From Candidatus Brocadia sinica JPN1 (GTDB taxonomy: Bacteria; Planctomycetota; Brocadiia; Brocadiales; Brocadiaceae): DNA of 64,000 bases. Of this stretch, positions 1 through 8,199 are shown piece after piece. The notes below the pieces were generated by a model. That model was not told the origin of the DNA, made no database searches, and saw nothing but the letters and a program-made list of their open reading frames with translations. The stretch covers positions 2,405,672 through 2,469,671 of the forward strand of contig NZ_BAFN01000001.1 of NCBI RefSeq assembly GCF_000949635.1, read 5' to 3'. A program made the translations under genes and the position numbers. Numbering within the stretch: position 1 is the first letter of the stretch; every line of letters starts with the position of its first letter.

Positions 1-181
1 AAGCGAACCAGTTCAGACCGAATATGGATATCATCTTATAAAAGTCACGGAAAAGAAAGAAGGTACGAATATTCAATTTGAGGACGTCAGGGAAAAAGTA
101 CGCATAGAAATGCTGGATGCAGAAATACTCAAGCTGCTTGATCGGCTTCGAAAAGAGGCCAAAATAGTGATGAACCACTAA
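1..181 (+). CDS. Parvulin-type peptidyl-prolyl isomerase, C-terminal end (partial)
   Basis: The reading frame is open from the window edge (first full codon at base 2) and gives 59 residues before TAA. It carries the closing parvulin signature TEYGYHLIKVTEKKEG, followed by a helical tail rich in charged residues. Proteins of the PpiC/SurA/PrsA group are usually periplasmic or membrane-anchored folding catalysts. The start and N-terminal chaperone domain lie outside the window. It converges on the lipoprotein gene, with three bases between the two stop codons. The family is clear from the motif; the exact subfamily is not. Confidence 0.75.
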   Translation, partial: SEPVQTEYGYHLIKVTEKKEGTNIQFEDVREKVRIEMLDAEILKLLDRLRKEAKIVMNH

Positions 182-184
182 TCT

Positions 185-871
185 TTATTGCTTTTCTTTG
201 TAAATATAATCAGATATCTCCTTCGAAGTGGTAATTTTTTGTGCAAGTTCGTAGGTGAGATTTTGGATAGCATCGTCAACAGCAGGTCCAAATTTGGGGC
301 CTGAGGTAATCCACCATTCTTGTTCAACCTGAGAAGTAACAACGTCTAAACTTTTGCCTTCCACCGCAACTACTGATTCCCAGATTTTATTCAATTTTGG
401 GTCTAAAAATGATGCAGTGACCGAAAGATTGTGCCGCCCTATGGCTCTCCATACGGAAGGTTCAATATAAAGTTCAATTTCCGAATTTTTTAAATTAACT
501 GATAAAATTCCATCCAATGCCTCTTTACTCTGTACATTATCTATTACTATCACCTGCTTGAATACCATTTTTGCCATTTCCTCGATCTTCGAAGAAAGAG
601 GTTTGCCGATGGGAAAAACAAAATTTGGAAAGACATACGTTGGTGTACCTGCCTCATATTGTTTCAGCGATGCTTCTTGGACGTAATTACGTAAATGGGG
701 TTCGATGTAAAGGCCCATGGTAACGGGCAATGGAGTTATTTGGGAAACCCGTTTGTCAAGTTTTGGCGAGACTCTCACTGGCGGTCTTTCCCCGCTTAAG
801 CACCCCGCAAAGAAGACACAAGAGAGCAAAATGAGCCAAAATTTGTATGGTACAGGTTTCAAGAGATGCAT
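185..871 (-). CDS. Hypothetical lipoprotein
   Basis: The product is about 228 residues with a lipoprotein signal: basic and hydrophobic N-terminus, then a lipobox ending FFAGC, so it should be lipid-anchored after signal peptidase II cleavage. The ATG at 871 is preferred over the GTG at 892, because it gives a normal-length signal and has a weak CAGG upstream. The mature part has alternating hydrophobic segments that suggest beta strands (for example around IELYIEP and SVTASFLDP), but I recognise no family. It is the last gene of a leftward block. Confidence 0.7.
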   Translation of the reverse strand: MHLLKPVPYKFWLILLSCVFFAGCLSGERPPVRVSPKLDKRVSQITPLPVTMGLYIEPHLRNYVQEASLKQYEAGTPTYVFPNFVFPIGKPLSSKIEEMAKMVFKQVIVIDNVQSKEALDGILSVNLKNSEIELYIEPSVWRAIGRHNLSVTASFLDPKLNKIWESVVAVEGKSLDVVTSQVEQEWWITSGPKFGPAVDDAIQNLTYELAQKITTSKEISDYIYKEKQ

Positions 872-963
872 AGAATGACCTGAAAACCCCACTTTATTTA
901 AACTGATATTTTCTTTCTACAAATCTATACGTTACCAACGATATACTAAACATGAGGCCTTTG

Positions 964-1488
964 TCAATATTCTTTTTTTCTCTTCCACTTCATTGGAACA
1001 TCGCCGCTTTCCCTACCGATTAGCACAACCCCTTTCACTTTTTTTTGTTTATTGTAAATAGGATATGTCTTCAAAAGAAGAGGGGTACTGGTTTTGGGGC
1101 TTAGGATCTCACTGGTCATTATTGATCCAGTCTTCAATGTTTGCCATGTTGGGCAATTTTTACAAGCCAATGCAAATTTATGTTCGGTAAAAAAACATTT
1201 TTTCCCAATAGGGTATCCCGTAAAATAGTACTTGGCTGCTTTGTTTATTTTGATTAAGTTAAACTCCGCATCGAATACAATTATGGGATCTGTTATTGCA
1301 TCAAAAATGAGATCGACTCCGCCCCATTTTTTATCATACCTTCTTGCACGATTTGTATGTCCTTTGCCGGCATTCGTGCGAATTTGCGATGGGGTGTTCA
1401 TATGTGGCGAACCAGATTTTGGATGAGTTTTCTTGTAAACAAACTTTACGCTCTCTTCTAAAACAATTTTAACTTGCTTCTCTGTCAT
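964..1488 (-). CDS. Small PAS-domain protein with a cysteine cluster
   Basis: The 174-residue protein has a basic N-terminal region of about 55 residues, then a PAS fold. The fold starts near FDAITDPIIVFDAEFNLIKI and ends with the strand KGVVLIGRE. In the middle is the pattern GKKCFF, ACKNCP, TLKTG, which is seen in PAS sensor domains of histidine kinases and their relatives. No kinase, HTH or GGDEF output domain follows, so it is either a stand-alone sensor or a partner of a separate protein. The cysteines could bind metal or respond to redox state; that is inference. Confidence 0.65.
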   Translation of the reverse strand: MTEKQVKIVLEESVKFVYKKTHPKSGSPHMNTPSQIRTNAGKGHTNRARRYDKKWGGVDLIFDAITDPIIVFDAEFNLIKINKAAKYYFTGYPIGKKCFFTEHKFALACKNCPTWQTLKTGSIMTSEILSPKTSTPLLLKTYPIYNKQKKVKGVVLIGRESGDVPMKWKRKKEY

Positions 1489-1833
1489 TCTCTAATTAGC
1501 CTGATCCAACGAGTCGGAAGAACAATGAAGGACGAGATTTTAGCCTTGCGTTTATTGCAGGAAAACAAACCGAAAGGTTTGCCCTACATCGTACCGGCAA
1601 AAATATCTTTCCGGAAAATACCACATTTCGAGAAGTAGCAATTAACATACCGTAAAATATATTAGAGCCCACGTCCTGTAATTAATGTGTGCACAAGTAT
1701 TGAAAAAAGTACTATATAAGTAAATAATGCGTTAAATAATAATTTGTTTTATACGGAGCGGTGGTATTACAAAATGGCAGGTTTTTGGTGGTTATCAGCC
1801 AATACTGATCGTAGGTAATCGGGCTGAACTTCC
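1489..1833. other. Intergenic region, no gene seen
   Basis: AT-rich spacer between the PAS gene and uspA. I see no open frame with a family signature and no clear terminator. It should hold the promoter of the PAS gene on the minus strand. Confidence 0.4.
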
Positions 1834-2295
1834 CTATGGCATTGAAAATACCTGTTTTGGAAGCCTTATGCTTAATACAGGACACGGTGCCTTTTGTATG
1901 ACCCTTTCAGCAACACTCCCAATCAATATGTGTTCCAGGCCGGTCCTGCCATGTGTGCCCATAACGATTAAATCTATCCGCTTCTCTTTGGCAGTCTTCA
2001 TTATCTCCATAAATGGAATACCCTTTTCCACGATGGATTCGGCGTGAATAGTTGCCCGTATATCGTGAGGTATCAAATTAAGAAGTTTCACCCTGAGACT
2101 CTCTATCTGTTCACCATCCAATAGTAAGTCAATTTGCTTCATTATATCTCCAATATCGCTTATGTGGGTTTCTATAACGTGTATTAAACATAATGAAGCA
2201 TGTTCTTTGACTGAGAGATCAATTGCATAGCTTAATGCATATAAAGAACATTCTGAAAAATCAATAGGACAAAGTATTTTCTTTAATTTAATCAT
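1834..2295 (-). CDS. Universal stress protein, UspA family
   Basis: The 153-residue length is normal for a single-domain Usp. The N-terminus KILCPIDFSECSLYALSYA matches the first strand and helix of the family. The C-terminal nucleotide-binding signature is present as GTHGRTGLEHILIGSVAERV, with the G-2x-G-9x-G-S spacing typical of ATP-binding members. Usp proteins are cytoplasmic and accumulate in stress or stationary phase. The neighbours are small secreted proteins rather than a recognised operon partner. Confidence 0.93.
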   Translation of the reverse strand: MIKLKKILCPIDFSECSLYALSYAIDLSVKEHASLCLIHVIETHISDIGDIMKQIDLLLDGEQIESLRVKLLNLIPHDIRATIHAESIVEKGIPFMEIMKTAKEKRIDLIVMGTHGRTGLEHILIGSVAERVIQKAPCPVLSIRLPKQVFSMP

Positions 2296-2390
2296 TTCAT
2301 GAATAAAAAAGGCAGTTGTTAAGAGAGATAACTAACAACTGCCTTTAAGATATAAAATTGGTTAAAAACTTCGGCACGTTACTTAAATAA

Positions 2391-2735
2391 TTAGTGATGC
2401 CCGCTTGGATGAAGCGCTGCAGCACCCAAGTCCAATGAAATGAACCGAATGTCTTTTTCCTCAAGATTGACACTGGTATGAGCACTTGCACCACCATGTT
2501 CGTGTACTGAAATTTCGTACATCCCTGGTTTCAACTCGAATACACAGGTGCCATTCTTGCCGGTTGTACACGTGTTGTCGCCTACCTTAATTTCTGCTCC
2601 TTCAATTGGTGTACCAATGGCAATTGCGGTAACCCATAATTTTGCAGGTTTAACCTGATACGCGTGAGCACTTGTCATTCCAATTCCTGCGATCATTGCT
2701 ACACCCACAAACCCTGCAAGTATCTTCTTAAACAT
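2391..2735 (-). CDS. Small secreted protein with a carboxypeptidase regulatory-like fold
   Basis: I chose the ATG at 2735 because AAAGGAGATT lies about ten bases upstream and the protein then begins with a clean Sec signal peptide (MFKKILAGFVGVAMIAGIG, cleaved after AHA). The mature part of about 90 residues has PIEGAEIKVGD, a cysteine pair (TCTTGKNGTC) and FELKPGMYEISV, which fits a transthyretin-like or carboxypeptidase regulatory-like beta-sandwich. It ends in a His-rich tail, HPSGHH. Such domains are usually periplasmic or extracellular. The function is unknown. Confidence 0.7.
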   Translation of the reverse strand: MFKKILAGFVGVAMIAGIGMTSAHAYQVKPAKLWVTAIAIGTPIEGAEIKVGDNTCTTGKNGTCVFELKPGMYEISVHEHGGASAHTSVNLEEKDIRFISLDLGAAALHPSGHH

Positions 2736-2997
2736 AACCCCCAATCTCCTTTCTTGTATTGATTTGATATTAAAGTCTTCTATAAATACCGTAATGCATA
2801 TTCTCAATCAAGTAATGTTCCCCTTTATGTTCCACCCCCTTTCACCACACGAATTTATTATCCTTTAGCTAATAAATACCGATTCATTATACATGTTAAA
2901 ATTTCTTCGTCAAGATATATATTTGTAAGGTTTTGTTCCTAGTCCAATGCCTGTCTGCATAGGTCTCTCAACTGGCAAGTTAACCAAAACGGAAGGG

Positions 2998-3480
2998 CTA
3001 TTTTTCTCTCAATTGACTCATTTTCACAATAAGTTCTCCTTCGTTATCCTTAAATCCTTTACCGTATAAACCAAGGATGTCATCGTTCATGGTGAGATAT
3101 AAAAATTCACCATCTTCACTTGGAAGGATATGAATGGATCCGGAAGTACCCATCGTGAACATCCTGCCACAATCACCAATTCTACCCACAAGCATACCAA
3201 TAGGCTGGCCCGGATATATATAACCTTTCAGTGCCTCGACTGGAATACCATCGCCACTATGCCCATCCGGAAATATCTGTGGATTAAAACTCCACAAATC
3301 ATTTTCTGCTACTTTCCAATTCAAAGTTGTATTTTCCTGTGCCACGATGTCCGTCATTTCCCATGCTACGTTCGCATGGACTATTACCGTCTCAGCCCTT
3401 ATTGCAGAAAATGCTGCTACTATAGTGCTCGTGGTGAATAAAGCGCAAATAAGCGCCTTCCATTTTAACTGCATCGGCAA
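2998..3480 (-). CDS. Secreted LecA (PA-IL)-like domain protein
   Basis: The 160-residue protein has an N-terminal signal (hydrophobic LICALFTTSTIVAAF, likely cut after IRA). The rest can be aligned by eye with the Pseudomonas PA-IL lectin: a strand TVIVHANVAWEMTDI, the segment PIGMLVGRIGDCG, and near the end LTMNDDILGLYG followed by DNEGEL. In PA-IL the matching D100, N107 and N108 bind the calcium that holds galactose; here D134 and D145-N146 stand in those places, while the position of T104 is Leu. Sugar binding is therefore plausible but unproven. It lies between the FmdE-like gene and the small secreted protein, all leftward. Confidence 0.6.
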   Translation of the reverse strand: MPMQLKWKALICALFTTSTIVAAFSAIRAETVIVHANVAWEMTDIVAQENTTLNWKVAENDLWSFNPQIFPDGHSGDGIPVEALKGYIYPGQPIGMLVGRIGDCGRMFTMGTSGSIHILPSEDGEFLYLTMNDDILGLYGKGFKDNEGELIVKMSQLREK

Positions 3481-3568
3481 TATCCATAACCGAAAAGCTT
3501 ACAGGAATAAAGACAAAATGGAAATGCAATTTGTACCGCTGTATTCCCATGGTTTACCATCTCTGGTT

Positions 3569-4210
3569 TCATTTTAATTCCTTGATTACAAACATTCCCT
3601 TTGGTGGATTCATCAAGACCGCCTTAACTCTTTCATGCCAAAGTTCTCCAAATTCTTTTATCTCTGCATCAGTTCCCTTGCCCGTTACCGCCAATGGCAT
3701 CAAATCACCCATTCTGGGATTTGCAGGAAGCATATAATTGCTGTAAGAAATTTCGATTTTTTTGTTATTGTCCATCCTTTCAAATACCACAGTGCACACA
3801 GCGTCTTCTTCTGCATTCTCCGTTTCAGCAAAAGACAGCAGATTTTGCCTGTTATATCGACCTCCACCTAACCCCTTAAAACCACTTTCACCTGCGGCGC
3901 CGGTAATCAAGGTGACAACTTGTGATATCGGGCCATTTACTTTGTAGTCAACACCTCCCTTAAATGTTACCCTGATTTGCCCACGTACCGGAGTTTCATT
4001 ACCGTATAAACTTTTCAGAGCCAGTTGGGTTAGTTTATATGCGCCGGAAACCGCCGGACATGAATGGCCGGCAAATTTTACCGCATCCGTATAAGTAAAA
4101 ACGAAGGCTTCGTTTTTATCCATAGCGCCCAGTGCAATGGCAAGCTGGTCTTTGATTTTGATCGGTTCTACAGCATCAAAAAAAGATTTATTGAATTTTG
4201 TTTGTTCCAT
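3569..4210 (-). CDS. FmdE-like domain protein
   Basis: The 213-residue protein has KFAGHSCPAVSGAYKLTQLAL near residues 45-65. This resembles the HGHxCPG signature of FmdE (formylmethanofuran dehydrogenase subunit E) family proteins, in which the His and Cys bind metal. A glycine-rich stretch (GFKGLGGGRYNRQNLL) and a C-terminal LWHERVKAVL helix follow. No signal peptide is seen, so it is probably cytoplasmic. In non-methanogens FmdE-like proteins have poorly defined redox or metal roles. It is 105 bases downstream of acs and may be co-transcribed with it. Confidence 0.5.
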   Translation of the reverse strand: MEQTKFNKSFFDAVEPIKIKDQLAIALGAMDKNEAFVFTYTDAVKFAGHSCPAVSGAYKLTQLALKSLYGNETPVRGQIRVTFKGGVDYKVNGPISQVVTLITGAAGESGFKGLGGGRYNRQNLLSFAETENAEEDAVCTVVFERMDNNKKIEISYSNYMLPANPRMGDLMPLAVTGKGTDAEIKEFGELWHERVKAVLMNPPKGMFVIKELK

Positions 4211-4315
4211 TGATATCTATTTCTCCTCATAGAAAAATTCGTTTTGCTGGTTACAATCCACTAACACGACAAGGGGCAAACCGCTGTTTGTTTGGCATAC
4301 ATCGCCTTGATCGGG

Positions 4316-6055
4316 CTAATCTTCGAGTGTAGAAATATCACCTGTGGGCAACCCCAGGTCTCTAGCCTTCAGGAGCCGGCGCATAATCTTACCACTGCGG
4401 GTTTTTGGCAAATTGGCGCAAAATTCGATTTCTCTTGGGTACGCATGCGCTGCCAGACGATGTTTTATAAATATTTTTATTTCCTCTTCTAATTCCTTTG
4501 AATTCCGAAAACCTTCCCGCAACACCACAAATGCCTTGATAATCTCTCCCCTTTCTGCATCTGGTTTACCAATCACACCTGCCTCTGCTATGGCCCTATG
4601 TTCGAGTAAAGCGCTTTCTACCTCGAACGGGCCTACTCTATGGCCTGATGTATTGATTACATCATCGGCCCTTCCTACGAACCAGAAATAGCCATCCTCG
4701 TCCTTAAAGGCCGTATCGCCAGTAGTGTACCAGCCATCGATGGAGAAATATTCTCTAAACCGTTTCTCATCTCCCCACACCGCCCTGAGCATCGATGGCC
4801 AGCCTGGTTTTAATGCCAAAAGGCCATGCTGTCCTGCAGGTAATTCATTGCCTTTGCCATCAACAATAGCTGCCTTAGTGCCCGGAAACGGCTTGCCCAT
4901 AGAACCCGGTTTTATCGGTAAACACGGATAATTTGCAATCATAATGGAACCCGTTTCCGTCTGCCACCAGGTATCGTGAATTGGTAAACCGTAAACTTTT
5001 AGGCCCCACCGAATTACCTCAGGATTAAGGGGCTCTCCTACACTGCAAATATACCTCAAACTGCTCAAATCATAGTTTTTTACAAGATCATCACCAGCCT
5101 TCATCAGCATCCGCAAGGCCGTAGGAGCGGTATACCATACGGTAATTTTATACGTTTGAATAATCTCATACCACTTTGCGGCATCAAAACGACCGTCAAA
5201 AACATAAGAAGAGATGCCGTTCAGCCACGGCCCCCATAACCCATACACTGTTCCCGTTACCCAACCGGGGTCTGCCGTACACCAGTAAACATCGTCGTCC
5301 CTCAAGTCCAGTACCCACTTGGTGGTAATATAATGCGAAATCATATCATTATGAACATGGGTTATCCCCTTGGATTTTCCTGTTGTGCCCGATGTATACA
5401 GGATATAAAAAGGATCTTCCAATTCCATCCATTCCATTTCAAACTTATCGGGGGCATCTTTCATCAATGTGGTATAACACACGTCTCTCTCGTCTAGCTC
5501 ATGTTCTTCCTTGTTATTGACTAATACGATACGCTCCAACCTTGGTAATTCCCAAAGTACCGTATCGACTCGCTCTTTCAGTTCAGGTGTGGTGATCAAT
5601 ACTTTGGCCTCGCTATTCTGTAAACGGTCACGAACGGCGTCAGGACCAAATGCTGAAAACATTGGCCCGGCAACGGCGCCAAGTTTCGCAATAGCTATCA
5701 GACTAACATAGAGTTCCGGTAAACGAGGCAGGAATATGAAGACCCGGTCGCCTTTTTTTACACCGATCGAACGAAGCATATTTGCACACTTATCAGAGAG
5801 GTTTTTTAACTCCAGGAATGTATACTTCAGGCAGGTGCCATCGGGCCCCTCCCAGTATAATGCCACCTTATTTTTTCGCCAGGTCTGGGCATGCTTATCA
5901 ATGGACTCGTAGGCAATGTTTATTTTATTCGTGGGATTATCAGTTAATGATAATTCTTTCTTAACAGTTTCCCACGAAAATTCTTTATAGATCTTTTCAT
6001 AGTCCACAAGACCAGCTACTACAGGTTTTTTGCTAATTATTTCTCCGTTTTTCAT
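4316..6055 (-). CDS. acsA: Acetyl-CoA synthetase (AMP-forming), AcsA type
   Basis: The enzyme activates acetate to acetyl-CoA through acetyl-AMP in the cytoplasm. The 579-residue length matches the short AcsA type rather than the 650-residue Acs. ANL-superfamily motifs are in order: YTSGTTGKSKG at residues 220-230 (ATP loop), WWQTETG at 363-369, the hinge-side GWYTTGDTAF, GRADDVINTSGHRVGP, and SGKIMRR near the end, where K556 is the catalytic and usually acetylated lysine. The ATG at 6055 follows a roughly 210-base spacer that should hold its promoter. Substrate specificity for acetate rather than propionate is inferred from family resemblance. Confidence 0.88.
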   Translation of the reverse strand: MKNGEIISKKPVVAGLVDYEKIYKEFSWETVKKELSLTDNPTNKINIAYESIDKHAQTWRKNKVALYWEGPDGTCLKYTFLELKNLSDKCANMLRSIGVKKGDRVFIFLPRLPELYVSLIAIAKLGAVAGPMFSAFGPDAVRDRLQNSEAKVLITTPELKERVDTVLWELPRLERIVLVNNKEEHELDERDVCYTTLMKDAPDKFEMEWMELEDPFYILYTSGTTGKSKGITHVHNDMISHYITTKWVLDLRDDDVYWCTADPGWVTGTVYGLWGPWLNGISSYVFDGRFDAAKWYEIIQTYKITVWYTAPTALRMLMKAGDDLVKNYDLSSLRYICSVGEPLNPEVIRWGLKVYGLPIHDTWWQTETGSIMIANYPCLPIKPGSMGKPFPGTKAAIVDGKGNELPAGQHGLLALKPGWPSMLRAVWGDEKRFREYFSIDGWYTTGDTAFKDEDGYFWFVGRADDVINTSGHRVGPFEVESALLEHRAIAEAGVIGKPDAERGEIIKAFVVLREGFRNSKELEEEIKIFIKHRLAAHAYPREIEFCANLPKTRSGKIMRRLLKARDLGLPTGDISTLED

Positions 6056-6266
6056 AGATAATTCCCTCAGGCTGCAGGAATTTTGGTTAAAGAGATCATA
6101 ATCTTATATCACTTATGTTTATAAGTCAATGAGAAAGGTTTTGGCAATGGATTAAGCTGGTTATGAATCATCTGTCTGAATTAACAACCAGTATCATTCT
6201 CATTGAATTTGAGAATAAATGACGTTAAAATGACCAATGTGACCACTATATAAAGGAGCAATCGTA

Positions 6267-6569
6267 ATGTTAAAAAAGGGTGTTAAGGAAATAAGGGATC
6301 ATTTTACGCGGTATCTAAAGAGGGTAAAGCAGGACGAAGAAATTGTGGTTACGGAAAGGGGTAAACCAGTGGCGCTGCTCGTCCCAATACCTGAAGCAAC
6401 TGGTTTTCAGGAAAAATGAGAATTGGCTGCCATGAAGGGCATTATCCGACTTCCCCAAAAGGAGGGGAAGATACCTATTTATAAAAAGATCAAGCTACCC
6501 GGAAAGTCTCTTACAGAGATCGTTTTGGAGGATAAGGAATTGTTTGGGGTAATTGGAGTGGGTATATAA
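6267..6569 (+). pseudogene. Phd/YefM (VapB-like) antitoxin broken by one in-frame TGA
   Basis: ATG at 6267 follows AAAGGAG. It opens a frame typical of Phd/YefM antitoxins: VKEIRDHFTRYLKRV, then EEIVVTERGKPVALLVP. A TGA at 6417-6419 stops it after 50 residues. The same frame runs on without shift to TAA at 6567 and encodes the usual C-terminal toxin-binding end, LPGKSLTEIVLEDKE. Restoring one codon gives a normal-length protein of about 100 residues. No toxin gene follows; the next gene is HgdB-like. The short 50-residue form could still bind DNA, because the N-terminal half carries that function in the family. Confidence 0.75.
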
Positions 6570-6593
6570 AAATTTGAATTTGTAATTTTTATC

Positions 6594-7673
6594 ATGAATC
6601 TAAAATTTAACGATCATTTACTTCCTACACTTCCCATCATGGAAGACCTCCCGTTGGATAAGATTGTTGGGATTACATCAACCATTCCCATTGAAATCGT
6701 CTTTGCCGCCGGGTATATACCCATAGATCTGAATAATATTTTTATCTGCGACAGGTATGCTTACAGAATGGTTGAAGACGCCGAATCCTCCGGCCTTCCA
6801 AGAAATACCTGTGCCTGGATTAAGGGTATCTATTCGGCTGTCAGAAAATACCACATAAAAAAAATCGTTAGTGTAATCCAGGGTGATTGTAGTAATAACC
6901 AGGCACTCATGGAGATATTCCAGTCAGAGGGTATTGAAACCGTCCCTTTTGCCTATCCACATAGTAAAACAGATAAGAGATTTTTGCATGATCAGTTGAT
7001 GATGCTTGCTGATAATCTGGGAGTAGATTATACAAAGGCAGAAGAGATGAAACAACGTCTGGATGCAATTCGGGCAAAAGTGCATGAAATTGATAGAATC
7101 ACCTGGGTAGAGAATACAGTAACGGGCGAGGAAAACCACATCTGGACGGTATCCACCAGTGACCTGATGGGGGATTATACCGTCTTTGAGGAACGCGCCA
7201 TAAGGTTTTTAAAATTGGTGCAGGAGCGTGAACCCGCTCAACATAACCTTCGTATTGGTGTTATTGGTATACCACCGATATGTGAAGACCTCTATCCTTT
7301 CCTTTCCTCCATTGGGGCACACGTCGTATTTAACGAGATTCAAAGACAGTTCAGCATGCCATATCCCACAAAAACCCTGGTTGAGCAGTACAGTCAATAT
7401 ACCTATCCTTATGATATTTTTTCGCGTTTGGAGGATATGCAGGAAGCAATTAAGGAAAGGAATATCAAGGGGTTCATTCATTACGTCCAGAGCTTCTGTC
7501 ATCGGCATATCCATGACAGCATTATTAGGAAACACGTCCAATTGCCGATTCTCACCCTGGATTGCGACCGCCCCGGACCGTTGGATGGGGCCATGAAGAC
7601 CCGCATCGAGGCATTTGTTGAGATGCTGAAATACCACGAATCGGAAACTCCTGTTGAATCAGGGAGGCGTTGA
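6594..7673 (+). CDS. 2-hydroxyacyl-CoA dehydratase D-component (HgdB/FldC-like)
   Basis: The 359-residue protein fits the HgdB/FldC/BadD-E family, whose members hold a [4Fe-4S] cluster and take part in radical dehydration of 2-hydroxyacyl-CoA or in benzoyl-CoA reduction. Three candidate cluster cysteines are in the usual order: C73 in RNTCAWIKG, C99 in QGDC, and C302 in QSFCHRH. The paired partner subunit and the ATP-dependent activase (HgdC) normally next to it are absent here. It may therefore act alone or with distant genes, as in the single-subunit relatives of unknown function. Confidence 0.8.
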   Translation: MNLKFNDHLLPTLPIMEDLPLDKIVGITSTIPIEIVFAAGYIPIDLNNIFICDRYAYRMVEDAESSGLPRNTCAWIKGIYSAVRKYHIKKIVSVIQGDCSNNQALMEIFQSEGIETVPFAYPHSKTDKRFLHDQLMMLADNLGVDYTKAEEMKQRLDAIRAKVHEIDRITWVENTVTGEENHIWTVSTSDLMGDYTVFEERAIRFLKLVQEREPAQHNLRIGVIGIPPICEDLYPFLSSIGAHVVFNEIQRQFSMPYPTKTLVEQYSQYTYPYDIFSRLEDMQEAIKERNIKGFIHYVQSFCHRHIHDSIIRKHVQLPILTLDCDRPGPLDGAMKTRIEAFVEMLKYHESETPVESGRR

Positions 7674-7779
7674 AATAATCCTGGAATCACTCTTCCGGAA
7701 TCAATACACTTGCTAACGTATGGTTAATCAGCACTCGCGCGGCAAGCATCCAAGTCAGATTCTGATTGTGACCAAATAG

Positions 7780-7992
7780 TTATGAAATAACTTCTAATTT
7801 CTCTGTTTTTTCGTCAAGTAATCGCATGACTTCCTGGATCGTATCCACCTCAGTTTCTTCAAAGTATACTTCTCCGCATTGGGTGCACACACATACAGGG
7901 ACCGCATCCAGCATCAGATGGTAACCTTTCCGATCGATATGAAAAGGTGTACTTCCACGCTTCATTTCTCCTTGACAATAGATGCACTTCAT
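7780..7992 (-). CDS. YgiT-type zinc-finger (MqsA N-terminal-like) antitoxin
   Basis: The 70-residue protein has two CxxC pairs (C3-C6 and C36-C39) around a short beta domain, matching the YgiT-type zinc finger that forms the toxin-binding part of MqsA. It lacks the HTH half of MqsA, as is usual for antitoxins paired with DUF4258 toxins. Its ATG overlaps the TGA of the upstream toxin remnant by ATGA, which is classic toxin-then-antitoxin coupling. With the toxin truncated it is an orphan antitoxin. Confidence 0.8.
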   Translation of the reverse strand: MKCIYCQGEMKRGSTPFHIDRKGYHLMLDAVPVCVCTQCGEVYFEETEVDTIQEVMRLLDEKTEKLEVIS

Positions 7993-8135
7993 AATTCTTT
8001 CCTCTTTCTAAAACCCGTATGCCATTGGCGCAGGTCTGGCAGATAGGCCGTTATGATCGCCAAGTAGTCTTCTTTTGGAGAGCAAACGACATGAATCGCT
8101 CTACCCGTTTTGTCCACGTTTTTTCTACTTTGCAG
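7989..8135 (-). pseudogene. DUF4258 toxin remnant (C-terminal part only)
   Basis: Translation on the minus strand gives GRAIHVVCSPKEDYLAIITA followed by YLPDLRQW and a basic tail. This is the C-terminal signature of DUF4258 (RelE-like) toxins that pair with YgiT-type antitoxins. The frame is closed upstream by TAA next to 8135, so the N-terminal half is missing. The neighbouring SDR gene ends at 8200. The stop codon overlaps the antitoxin start by four bases, so the operon junction is preserved although the toxin is dead. Confidence 0.7.
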
Positions 8136-8199
8136 TTAACCTGCGAGCAACAAGCGATGGTAAGGAGCGAGTCAAATCGAGGCGTGGTAAAAGAAATGT

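Noticed and set aside
6417..6419. In-frame TGA codons (also at 28899 and in the 62995 scar) as selenocysteine or recoded TGA
   Set aside because: Many intact genes here end in TGA, no SECIS-like hairpin follows the sites, and relatives have no Cys at these places. Ordinary nonsense mutation is simpler.
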